From NCBI GenBank assembly GCA_022843505.1, contig JALHNN010000183.1, positions 1 through 6,072 of the forward strand: DNA of 6,072 nucleotides. The letters run 5' to 3'. The notes beneath the pieces were generated by a model. It was not told where the DNA came from, ran no database searches, and worked only from the letters and a program-made list of their open reading frames with translations. The translations under genes were made by a program, and so were the position numbers. Positions 1 through 5,306 of this stretch are shown piece after piece (position 1 is the first letter of the stretch; the number at the start of each line of letters is the position of its first letter). The stretch comes from Sulfuritalea sp. (GTDB lineage Bacteria > Pseudomonadota > Gammaproteobacteria > Burkholderiales > Rhodocyclaceae).

Positions 1-1
1 G

Positions 2-772
2 AACAAGCTGCGCCATGCCATCGAGACGGGACAGCTGCTGCTCCATTACCAGCCGCTGGTGCAGTGGTCGCGGCGCGCGGTGTGCGGCGTCGAGGCCCTG
101 GTGCGCTGGAAGGATCCCGAGCAGGGCGTGATTCCGCCGGCGGAATTCATCCCGATCGCCGAGGAAACCGGACTGATCGTCCCGCTCGGCGAGTGGGTTC
201 TCGGCGCCGCCTTGCGCCAGAACCGGATGTGGCAGCAGCAGGGGCAGCCGCTGCTGCCGATCTCGGTGAACCTGTCACCGCGCCAGTTCCGCGCCAAGGA
301 CCTGGTCGGCAGCCTGCGCCGCATCCTCGCCGATGCCGGGCAGCCGGCGCGCCTGCTGGAGCTGGAGATCACTGAAAGCACGTTGATGCATGACGTCGAG
401 GAGACCCGCGCGCGCCTGGAGGAGATCGCGGCGATGGGAGTGCGGCTTTCGATCGACGATTTCGGCACCGGCTATTCCAGCCTTGCCTACCTCAAGCGCT
501 TTCCGGTACACAAGCTCAAGATCGACCAGAGTTTCATTCGTGACCTGACCACCGATCGCGACGATGCGGCCATCGTGCACGCGATCGTCGGCCTGGCGAA
601 GAGCCTGGACCTGGACCTACTCGCCGAGGGCGTGGAGACGCGCGAGCAGCTCGATTCGCTGCGCGCGCTGGGCTGCGACCATTTCCAGGGCCGGCTGTTC
701 GCCGCCCCCCTGGCCCCGATCTGCGTCGATGGCATCTTCCGTCCCCGGTTCCCGAATGGCGCTCAGGCATAA
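2..772 (+). CDS. EAL-domain c-di-GMP phosphodiesterase, C-terminal part (5' end outside window)
   Basis: The reading frame is open from the left edge, so only the last 256 residues are seen. EAL domains hydrolyse cyclic di-GMP to pGpG at a two-metal site. Nearly the whole domain is visible: LLHYQPLV opens it (about residues 13-20), the signature EAL is at 31-33, and NLSPRQF begins at Asn90. The metal and catalytic residues expected of an active enzyme are present: Glu122 in EITES, Asp152-Asp153 in DDFGTGYSSL, Lys173 in KIDQSF, Glu209 in AEGVET and Gln229 in the closing QG motif. This predicts phosphodiesterase activity rather than a degenerate sensor domain. The frame continues upstream of a GTG at 59, which would cut into the conserved opening, so that GTG is not the start. 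EAL proteins usually carry GGDEF, PAS or membrane sensor domains N-terminally; none can be judged here. The FKBP gene follows after 36 bases. Confidence 0.93.
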   Translation, partial: NKLRHAIETGQLLLHYQPLVQWSRRAVCGVEALVRWKDPEQGVIPPAEFIPIAEETGLIVPLGEWVLGAALRQNRMWQQQGQPLLPISVNLSPRQFRAKDLVGSLRRILADAGQPARLLELEITESTLMHDVEETRARLEEIAAMGVRLSIDDFGTGYSSLAYLKRFPVHKLKIDQSFIRDLTTDRDDAAIVHAIVGLAKSLDLDLLAEGVETREQLDSLRALGCDHFQGRLFAAPLAPICVDGIFRPRFPNGAQA

Positions 773-794
773 TCGCGGCTTCTCGAAACCACCC

Positions 795-801
795 AAGGGA
801 G
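795..801 (+). promoter_or_regulatory. Ribosome binding site of the FKBP gene
   Basis: The purine-rich AAGGGAG lies 7 bases upstream of the ATG at 809. This fixes the start of the FKBP protein at MSQVTTASG and fits the absence of a signal peptide. Confidence 0.7.
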
Positions 802-808
802 CAGGGCA

Positions 809-1153
809 ATGAGTCAAGTCACCACGGCCAGCGGGCTGATCATCGAAGACCTGGTTGTCGGCGACGGCGCCGAGGCGGCGGCCGGCCAGCATGTCACCGT
901 GCATTACACGGGCTGGCTGACCGACGGACGCAAGTTCGACTCGAGCAAGGACCGCAATGATCCGTTTGCCTTCGCGCTGGGTGCGCGCCACGTCATCGCC
1001 GGCTGGGACGAGGGGGTGCAGGGCATGAAGATCGGCGGCACGCGCAAGCTGACCATCCCGCCCGATCTCGGCTACGGCGTGCGCGGCGCCGGCGGCGTGA
1101 TTCCGCCGAATGCGACGCTGGTGTTCGAAGTGGAACTGCTCGGCCTGGACTGA
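809..1153 (+). CDS. FKBP-type peptidyl-prolyl cis-trans isomerase, small cytoplasmic form
   Basis: This is a complete single-domain FKBP of 114 residues, close to the roughly 108 of FKBP12. The family catalyses cis-trans isomerisation of Xaa-Pro bonds and assists protein folding. Residues matching the FKBP12 hydrophobic pocket are present: Tyr33 in HYTGWL, Phe43-Asp44 in GRKFDSS, Val62-Ile63 and Trp66 in HVIAGWDEGVQGM, Tyr89 in DLGYG and Phe106 in LVFEVELL. An active enzyme is therefore expected. There is no signal peptide, no membrane segment, no FkpA/Mip-type dimerisation domain and no SlyD-type insert or His-rich tail, so a cytoplasmic location is inferred. It lies between the EAL gene and the aminotransferase gene on the same strand. 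No strong promoter is visible in the 36-base gap before it, although a CATAAT at 768-773 could be a weak -10 element. A G/C-rich hairpin follows the stop. Confidence 0.95.
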   Translation: MSQVTTASGLIIEDLVVGDGAEAAAGQHVTVHYTGWLTDGRKFDSSKDRNDPFAFALGARHVIAGWDEGVQGMKIGGTRKLTIPPDLGYGVRGAGGVIPPNATLVFEVELLGLD

Positions 1154-1161
1154 ATCCGCAA

Positions 1162-1179
1162 GGGGGCGTTGCCGCCCCC
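1162..1179 (+). other. GC hairpin between the FKBP and aminotransferase genes
   Basis: A perfect 7-bp inverted repeat, GGGGGCG and CGCCCCC, surrounds a TTGC loop. It begins 8 bases after the FKBP stop and ends 8 bases before the aminotransferase ATG. No T-run follows, so it is not a standard intrinsic terminator. It could protect the 3' end of the FKBP message or hinder ribosome loading on the next gene. Function is inference. Confidence 0.5.
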
Positions 1180-1187
1180 ATCCGCGC

Positions 1188-2344
1188 ATGGCTTTCTTTC
1201 CCGCTTCCCGGCTGCCCAATGTCGGCACCACGATCTTCACCGTCATGTCGCGGCTTGCCGCTGAGCACGGTGCGATCAACCTGTCGCAGGGCTTTCCGGA
1301 TTTTTCGCCGGCCCCGCTGCTGCTCGAGCGCGTCGGCCACCACATGGCGGCGGGCGCCAACCAGTATCCGCCGATGGCCGGGGTCGCCCCGCTGCGCGAA
1401 GCGATCGCGGAAAAGGTGCAGCGGCTGTACCTCGCCGGCTACGACGCGGAAAGCGAAATCACCGTCACGGCCGGCGCCACGCAGGCGATCTTCACGGCGA
1501 TCGCCTGCTGCGTGCGGCCCGGCGACGAAGTGATCGTCTTCGCGCCGGTGTACGACTCCTACGTGCCGGGCATCGAACTCAACGGCGGCCATCCCGTATA
1601 CGCCCATCTGCGCTTCCCCGACTTCAGGCCGGACTGGGACGAGGTGCGTTCGCTGATCACGCCGCGCACGCGCATGATCATCATCAATTCGCCGCACAAT
1701 CCGAGCGGCTCGGTGTGGACCGCCGGGGACATGGCGATGCTGGAATCCCTGGTCCGCGATACCAAGATCGTCGTCGTCAGCGACGAGGTCTATGAGCACG
1801 TGGTGTTCGACCAGGCGACGGGGCGACGCCACGAGAGCGTGACGCGCTATCCGGGCCTGCGCGAGCGCAGCTTCGTGGTTTCTAGCTTCGGCAAGACTAC
1901 TTCACCGGCTGGAAGGTTGCCTACTGCCTGGCGCCGCGCGCGCTGACCACCGAGTTTCGCAAGGCGCACCAGTTCATCGTGTTCACCGTTCATCATCCAT
2001 CGCAGCTGGCGCTGGCCGATTTCATGCGCGCCAAGCCGGAATTCGCCGACAACCTGGCCGCCTTCTACCAGGCCAAGCGCGATTTTTTCCGCCGGCAGCT
2101 GGAGGGGTCGAAGTTCGAACTCCTGCCCTGTGCGGGAACGTATTTTCAGCTTGCCACCTACGGCGCGATCAGTGACGAGCCCGACACCAGCTTCGTCCAG
2201 CGTCTGACCAGGGAATTCGGCGTGGCGGCGATCCCGGTCTCGGTCTTCAATCCGGATGGCGCCGATCACCGTGTGATCCGCTTCTGCTTCGCCAAGACGG
2301 AAAGCACGCTGGCGGCGGCCGGCGAGCGGTTGCGGAAAGTCTGA
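1188..2344 (+). pseudogene. YbdL-like PLP-dependent aminotransferase (methionine/kynurenine type), frameshifted
   Basis: The gene is read in two frames. The first half (from ATG 1188) carries the N-terminal part of a fold-type I aminotransferase: TTIFTVMSRLA, INLSQGFPDF, ANQYPPMAG and VTAGATQAI. PLP-binding residues follow: Asn171 in SPHNPSG, Asp199 and Tyr202 in SDEVYEH, and the Schiff-base Lys236 in SSFGK. Right after Lys236-Thr237 the frame breaks at about 1896-1900. The second half, in another frame (about 1898-2344), resumes with FTGWKVAYCLAPRAL and runs through PSQLALADF, CAGTYF and the substrate-binding Arg of VIRFCFAK. The pieces together give about 385 residues, the length of E. coli YbdL (386), which they resemble along their whole length from memory. 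That family transaminates methionine and some aromatic amino acids with 2-oxo acids. The family motif is KTYHxTGWK; here the His codon and one more base are missing, a net loss of 4 bases. Unrepaired, the first frame ends at the TGA at 1944-1946 after about 15 aberrant residues, leaving a protein without its C-terminal domain. An assembly error cannot be excluded. The gene has no good Shine-Dalgarno sequence. Confidence 0.88.
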
Positions 2345-2348
2345 TTGC

Positions 2349-2370
2349 TTCGGTCGCGACCGCGACCGAA
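2349..2370. repeat. Perfect 10-bp inverted repeat downstream of the aminotransferase gene
   Basis: TTCGGTCGCG and CGCGACCGAA are perfect complements separated by AC, starting 4 bases after the aminotransferase stop. No T-run follows on the + strand, so it is at best a rho-aided or RNA-protecting 3' hairpin, or a dyad protein site. Confidence 0.55.
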
Positions 2371-2377
2371 CTACCCC

Positions 2378-2451
2378 TCCCGCAAGCGGGATACCGTCTC
2401 CGCGTCCCGCAGGGACATATCACCAGGATACCGTCCGCTCGTTTCGAGCGG
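2378..2451. repeat. Cluster of short hairpins and diverged direct repeats in convergent intergenic DNA
   Basis: Three perfect dyads follow in close order: TCCCGC/GCGGGA (2378-2391), GTCCC/GGGAC (2404-2416) and CCGCTCG/CGAGCGG (2435-2451). The decamer GGATACCGTC occurs twice, at 2389-2398 and 2426-2435, each time after a CCCGCA (2379-2384 and 2406-2411), which suggests a diverged duplication. GCGGGA at 2386-2391 can also pair with TCCCGC at 2405-2410, so the first two hairpins have an alternative fold. No coding frame is supported here. Confidence 0.5.
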
Positions 2452-2455
2452 GCAT

Positions 2456-2487
2456 AAAAAAAGCCCGATGCTTGTGGCATCGGGCTT
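2456..2487 (-). terminator. Intrinsic terminator of the phasin gene
   Basis: On the - strand an 11-bp perfect stem (AAGCCCGATGC and GCATCGGGCTT, 5-base loop) is followed by a run of seven T (2462-2456 on the complement). It lies 48 bases beyond the phasin stop. Read on the + strand there is almost no T-run after the stem, so it mainly serves the phasin message, though the hairpin could also slow polymerase leaving the aminotransferase gene. Confidence 0.92.
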
Positions 2488-2494
2488 GAAACCA

Positions 2495-2509
2495 GCCCCA
2501 TTGCGGGGC
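2495..2509 (-). other. Short hairpin in the phasin 3' untranslated region
   Basis: GCCCC and GGGGC flank a 5-base loop, between the phasin stop codon and its terminator. It may add a second stem to the 3' end of a strongly expressed message. The function is inference from position only. Confidence 0.3.
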
Positions 2510-2535
2510 CGGAGGAGGAGACGTTACAGTGTTTC

Positions 2536-3102
2536 TCAGGCAGCCTTCTTGGCCTTCGGAGCGGCGGCGCCGGAACCGACGGCCTTGACGGTGGCGGAGG
2601 TCGCGGCAGCCACGTTGGCTTCGGCGATCTCGGCGACTTGCTTGGCAGCCTTGGTCATGCTGTCGTAGGCCGAGTTGGCGGCGGCGATCGCCGACTTCAC
2701 GGCAGCCACGGCGACATCGGAACCGGCCGGGGCGTTCTTGGCGGCCTTGTCGAGGGCGGTGGCGACGTTCTTGTTCATTTCCGAGAACTGGCTCTCGACG
2801 ACCTTCGACAGCTCTTCCTGGGTCTGGGTGGCGATTTCGTACACGCTGCGGGAGTAGGCAACGGCCTTCTCGACGGCGGGCTGGGCCAGCGAAGCCTGCA
2901 TGGCAACCAGTTGCTGCACGTCCTTGACGGCCAGCAGGGCCTTGGCGTTGGCAACGCTGTCCTCGAGGACGGCGCGGGCGGTGTTCAGGTTCAGGGCGGC
3001 GAGGCGCTCGGCGCTGGCGAAGGCCGTGTTGGCGATGGTCAGCAGGGTCTCGACGTTGGCTTTGTTGGCGGTGGCGAATTGCTCGGCGGCTACGTTGTTC
3101 AT
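2536..3102 (-). CDS. phaP: Phasin, PHA granule-associated protein
   Basis: This 188-residue protein is rich in Ala, Lys and Glu and has no signal peptide, no cysteine and no long hydrophobic membrane segment. Its length and pattern fit the PhaP phasins of Betaproteobacteria, which are about 180-190 residues. Phasins coat polyhydroxyalkanoate granules in the cytoplasm and control their number and size. Most of the chain (about residues 5-165) reads as amphipathic helix, with typical phasin phrases such as NVETLLTIANTAFASAERLAALNLNT near the N-terminus and LAQPAVEKAVAYSRSVYEIA and SKVVESQFSEMNKNV in the middle. The C-terminus turns into an Ala/Lys tail (AAAPKAKKAA), like that of other phasins and of basic nucleoid-binding proteins. 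The ATG is chosen because AGGAG (3109-3113) lies 6 bases upstream. It is transcribed alone, from a consensus promoter about 90 bases upstream to a strong terminator. I cannot say which of several phasin paralogues this is. Confidence 0.93.
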   Translation of the reverse strand: MNNVAAEQFATANKANVETLLTIANTAFASAERLAALNLNTARAVLEDSVANAKALLAVKDVQQLVAMQASLAQPAVEKAVAYSRSVYEIATQTQEELSKVVESQFSEMNKNVATALDKAAKNAPAGSDVAVAAVKSAIAAANSAYDSMTKAAKQVAEIAEANVAAATSATVKAVGSGAAAPKAKKAA

Positions 3103-3108
3103 GGTGAT

Positions 3109-3115
3109 CTCCTAA
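3109..3115 (-). promoter_or_regulatory. Ribosome binding site of the phasin gene
   Basis: The complement reads TTAGGAG, with 6 bases between AGGAG and the ATG. This is near-optimal spacing and fits an abundant protein. Confidence 0.8.
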
Positions 3116-3171
3116 GATTGGACTGGATTCAAAAAGGTTTTTTTCTTGACCGCCCCTATCCCTCCGGAGCG

Positions 3172-3188
3172 ATGTTGCAGTGCATCAT
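3172..3188. promoter_or_regulatory. Candidate operator dyad at the phasin transcription start
   Basis: ATGTTGCAGTGCATCAT is an inverted repeat with 8-base arms matching at 7 of 8 positions around a single central base. It lies immediately downstream of the expected start of transcription, where a bound repressor would block the promoter. Its core is TGC-N3-GCA. From memory, PhaR repressors, which bind both PHA and phasin promoters, recognise TGC-rich dyads of the CTGC-N3-GCAG kind in alphaproteobacteria. Assignment to PhaR is inference, as no phaR gene is in the window. Confidence 0.55.
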
Positions 3189-3195
3189 GGTTCCC

Positions 3196-3223
3196 ATTAT
3201 AGGCATCGGGAATCCCCTGTCAA
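3196..3223 (-). promoter_or_regulatory. Sigma-70 promoter of the phasin gene, perfect consensus
   Basis: On the complement, TTGACA (3223-3218) and TATAAT (3201-3196) are both exact consensus hexamers, separated by 16 bases. An A-tract (3232-3227) and AT-rich DNA up to about 3290 lie upstream, resembling an UP element. The predicted start is near 3189, giving a leader of about 87 bases that contains the palindrome CTCCGGAG (3162-3169) and an A-rich stretch. The 16-base spacing is one below optimum. So strong a promoter suits a major granule protein and implies a repressor. Confidence 0.85.
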
Positions 3224-3234
3224 GACTTTTTTGG

Positions 3235-3243
3235 TGCGTCGCA
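3235..3243. promoter_or_regulatory. Second TGC-N3-GCA dyad upstream of the phasin -35 box
   Basis: TGCGTCGCA is a 4+1+4 dyad lying 12 bases upstream of the -35 box. It shares the TGC-N3-GCA core of the start-site dyad, with centres 59 bases apart. It may be an auxiliary site for the same regulator, but such a short dyad can occur by chance. Confidence 0.3.
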
Positions 3244-3293
3244 ACAAATATTTTTCGACGTCTGATTAATATTATGAAAACAATTGGTTGAGC

Positions 3294-3325
3294 AAAACAA
3301 CAAGGGCCCCGGAGGGCCCTTGTTG
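3294..3325 (-). terminator. Intrinsic terminator after the enoyl-CoA hydratase gene (operon end)
   Basis: A perfect 12-bp stem (CAACAAGGGCCC and GGGCCCTTGTTG) encloses a 4-base loop, and on the - strand TTTTGC follows. The stem starts 18 bases past the hydratase stop, so it probably ends the whole kdsD-to-hydratase transcript before the phasin promoter. Confidence 0.88.
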
Positions 3326-3343
3326 GTGCGCTGCGGAATGATT

Positions 3344-4120
3344 TCAGCGGTTGCGGAAGCTGGGCTTCCTTTTTTCGACGAAGGCGGCCATGCCTTCCTT
3401 CTGGTCATCGAGGGCAAACGTCGAATGGAAAGTCCGGCGCTCGAACAGCAGGCCCTCCTGCAGGGCCGATTCGTAGGCGCGATTGACCGATTCCTTGATC
3501 ATCATCACCACAGGCAATGAGTAGCCGGCGATGACGGCGGCTGCCGCGAGGGTTTCCTCGAGCAGCTTGTCGGCGGGAATGACCCTGGCCACGAGTCCGG
3601 ACCGCTCGGCTTCGGCCGCATCCATGAAACGCGAAGTGAGGCACATGTCCATGGCTTTGGCTTTGCCGACGGCACGCGGCAGGCGCTGTGTGCCGCCGGC
3701 CCCCGGTGTGACGCCAAGCTTGATCTCGGGCTGGCCGAACTTCGCCGTGTCGGCGGCGATGATCATGTCGCACATCATCGCCAGTTCGCAGCCGCCGCCC
3801 AGCGCGAAACCCGCCACGGCGGCGATCATCGGCTTGCGGCAGCGGGCGACGCGATCCCAGTTGCGGCTGATGTAGTTCGCCTTGTACACGTCCATGAAAT
3901 TCCAGCTCGACATGGCACCGATGTCGGCGCCGGCGGCAAAGGCCTTCTCCGAGCCGGTGACGACGATGCAGCCGATGTTCTCGTCGGCCTCGAAGCCGTC
4001 CAGCGCCGCGCCGAGCTCGTCGATCAGCGTGTCGTTGAGCGCATTGAGGGCCTTGGGCCGGTTGAGCGTGATCAGCCCGACCTTGCCGCGCGCCTCGACG
4101 AGGATGTTCTCGAAATTCAT
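3344..4120 (-). CDS. Enoyl-CoA hydratase (crotonase family)
   Basis: The protein has 258 residues, the usual length of a monofunctional bacterial enoyl-CoA hydratase. It should add water to trans-2-enoyl-CoA to give (S)-3-hydroxyacyl-CoA in beta-oxidation or a related acyl-CoA pathway in the cytoplasm. Both catalytic glutamates of the rat mitochondrial enzyme are matched: Glu112 in ALGGGCELAMMCD and Glu132 in FGQPEIKLG, followed by PGAGGTQRLPRAVG. The oxyanion-hole backbone positions are in FAAGADI (Ala65) and at Gly109. With both glutamates present, a true hydratase is more likely than an isomerase or decarboxylase relative. The substrate chain length cannot be read from the sequence. The ATG overlaps the lptA stop in ATGA and has AGGAG and AAGGTG just upstream, so translation is probably coupled to lptA. 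This is an unusual partner for LPS-transport genes; lptB is expected here. The product is the S-specific crotonase type, not the MaoC-like R-specific PhaJ that feeds PHA synthesis. Confidence 0.95.
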   Translation of the reverse strand: MNFENILVEARGKVGLITLNRPKALNALNDTLIDELGAALDGFEADENIGCIVVTGSEKAFAAGADIGAMSSWNFMDVYKANYISRNWDRVARCRKPMIAAVAGFALGGGCELAMMCDMIIAADTAKFGQPEIKLGVTPGAGGTQRLPRAVGKAKAMDMCLTSRFMDAAEAERSGLVARVIPADKLLEETLAAAAVIAGYSLPVVMMIKESVNRAYESALQEGLLFERRTFHSTFALDDQKEGMAAFVEKRKPSFRNR

Positions 4121-4734
4121 TTCACCTTCTCCTGGGTTGACTTGCCGATATCCTGGGTTTCCTTGAGCGCGACCCCGGCCACGGTCGGAGCGGCACCGGC
4201 GGCGCCGGTTCGCGGCTGGATGATGGCGCGCACGCGTTCGCGGCTGCCGCTGGGTGCGCGCGTGCCGTTGGGCCCGCTGGTGACGAAGTACTGCTCGCTG
4301 CGCGCATCGTAGGAAATGAACTGGCCGCGCACCTCGTCGAGTCCGCTGCGGACCCTGGCGCGGCCGAAGAACTCGGTTTTCTCGGCCTTGGCATCATGCT
4401 CGATGCGCTCGGCCTCGCCCTCGATGTACTCGTCGAGGCCCTCGCGCTTCTGGCGGAAGTTCGCCAGGGTCGCACCGCCGCTGGCGACGCCGCGCTGGTA
4501 GCCGTCTTCGTCCTGATGCACGACGATGCGCTCGGCGCGTATCACCAGCGTGCCCTTGGCCAGCTGCACGTTGCCTTCGAAGGTCTGCTGCTTTTTCAGG
4601 TCATCGACGCTGACCCGGTCGGCATCGATGTTGACCGGCTTGTCGCGGTCGGCCTTTTCCGCCCGGGCGGCACCGGTCGCCAATGCCAGGCAGATGCAGC
4701 CGGCGAGGACGGCGATCTTGGGGAATGCGTTCAT
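4117..4734 (-). CDS. lptA: LptA, periplasmic lipopolysaccharide transport protein
   Basis: The 205-residue protein begins with a typical Sec signal peptide: Lys6, a hydrophobic core of about residues 7-22 (IAVLAGCICLALATGA) and an ARA cleavage site after residue 25. The mature part is an OstA/LptA-like beta domain, seen in VNIDADRVSVDDLKKQQTFEG, GNVQLAKGTLVIRAERIVV, YIEGEAERIEHDAK and EVRGQFISYD. LptA oligomers bridge LptC in the inner membrane to LptD in the outer membrane and carry LPS through the periplasm. A low-complexity tail of about 40 residues after FVTSG is rich in Ala, Arg and Thr and probably disordered. The start overlaps the lptC stop in ATGA, with GGAG nearby, and the stop overlaps the hydratase start in the same way. 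Position after kdsC and lptC supports the call strongly. Confidence 0.94.
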   Translation of the reverse strand: MNAFPKIAVLAGCICLALATGAARAEKADRDKPVNIDADRVSVDDLKKQQTFEGNVQLAKGTLVIRAERIVVHQDEDGYQRGVASGGATLANFRQKREGLDEYIEGEAERIEHDAKAEKTEFFGRARVRSGLDEVRGQFISYDARSEQYFVTSGPNGTRAPSGSRERVRAIIQPRTGAAGAAPTVAGVALKETQDIGKSTQEKVK

Positions 4735-5306
4735 GGTTTCTCCGTCTGTTTGCTGTAGAGGGTTCCTTTGACGCGGCCGTACAGCACCGAGACGCCGGTC
4801 TTGTTGTCGATTTCCATGCCCTGGCCCCTGACCACGCTGCGGCCTTGCGTGATGGTCACGGCGTCCCGGGTGAGGCCCCGTTCCTCGTCGGGAAACATCT
4901 TCAGGCTGCGGGTCTCGAGCCGGGTCGGCGCGGCATCGCCCTCGGCTGCCTGGCGGATGATCCGCACCGAATCCACGAGGTCGACCTCCTTGCCGTCGCG
5001 GCCGATGTTGGCCATGCCCGCGCTGATCTCGGTCGGCGTGTTCTGGTGGAAGGTGAGGCGCGGGGCGCTGACCACGGTCGTGTCGTCGTCGGGGTAGTGC
5101 AGCAGCCGCTCGCCGAGCAGGGTGTGCTGCAGCTTGCCTTCCAGATCGAAGCGCCGCAGCTCGAAGCGCTCGACAATGTAATCCGGATCGTGGCGCAGCG
5201 GCGCCCGCGGCTTGTCGCCCTCGATCAGGCGGCTGAGCCAGAAGGTCAGCGCCGCCAGCAGTACCAGCATGACCACGGGCACCAGCGAGGTGCTGCGGTC
5301 GTTCAT
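4731..5306 (-). CDS. lptC: LptC, inner-membrane anchor of the LPS transport bridge
   Basis: The protein has 191 residues, matching E. coli LptC. It opens with a short cytoplasmic end and one hydrophobic helix (about residues 8-24, LVPVVMLVLLAALTFWL). A periplasmic beta domain follows, with family phrases PDYIVERFELRRFD, GERLLHYPDDDTT and LTRDAVTITQG. LptC sits with LptB2FG, receives LPS extracted from the inner membrane and passes it to LptA. An upstream in-frame ATG at 5336 would add 10 residues, but I prefer 5306: it gives a 4-base ATGA overlap with kdsC and has GGAG 8 bases upstream. The divergent sequence is normal for LptC, so the call rests partly on gene order. Confidence 0.92.
   Translation of the reverse strand: MNDRSTSLVPVVMLVLLAALTFWLSRLIEGDKPRAPLRHDPDYIVERFELRRFDLEGKLQHTLLGERLLHYPDDDTTVVSAPRLTFHQNTPTEISAGMANIGRDGKEVDLVDSVRIIRQAAEGDAAPTRLETRSLKMFPDEERGLTRDAVTITQGRSVVRGQGMEIDNKTGVSVLYGRVKGTLYSKQTEKP

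Noticed and set aside
768..773. CATAAT overlapping the EAL stop codon as a -10 box for the FKBP gene
   Set aside because: It matches 5 of 6 consensus bases, but I see no acceptable -35 hexamer 16-18 bases upstream, so it is not listed as a promoter.
1162..1179. Intrinsic terminator after the FKBP gene
   Set aside because: The stem is strong but is followed by ATCCGCGC with no T-run, so it is listed only as a hairpin.
993..1832. Long open frame of 279 residues on the - strand across the FKBP and aminotransferase genes, with a similar one of 247 residues at 617-1360
   Set aside because: They are antisense to recognisable proteins, rich in Arg, Ala, Gly and His, match no family, and are the normal by-product of GC-rich coding DNA.
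1896..1900. Programmed ribosomal frameshifting in the aminotransferase gene
   Set aside because: No slippery heptamer, stop codon at the shift point or internal Shine-Dalgarno-like stimulator is visible, and a conserved His codon is also missing. A deletion explains it better.
2349..2509. CRISPR array or transposon end
   Set aside because: The repeats are short, unequal and irregularly spaced, with no regular spacers, transposase or target-site duplication.
2638..3291. Gly/Val/Leu-rich + strand frame of 217 residues opposite the phasin gene
   Set aside because: Its periodic composition mirrors the Ala/Lys-rich phasin codons on the other strand, and the promoter, ribosome site and terminator all serve the phasin.
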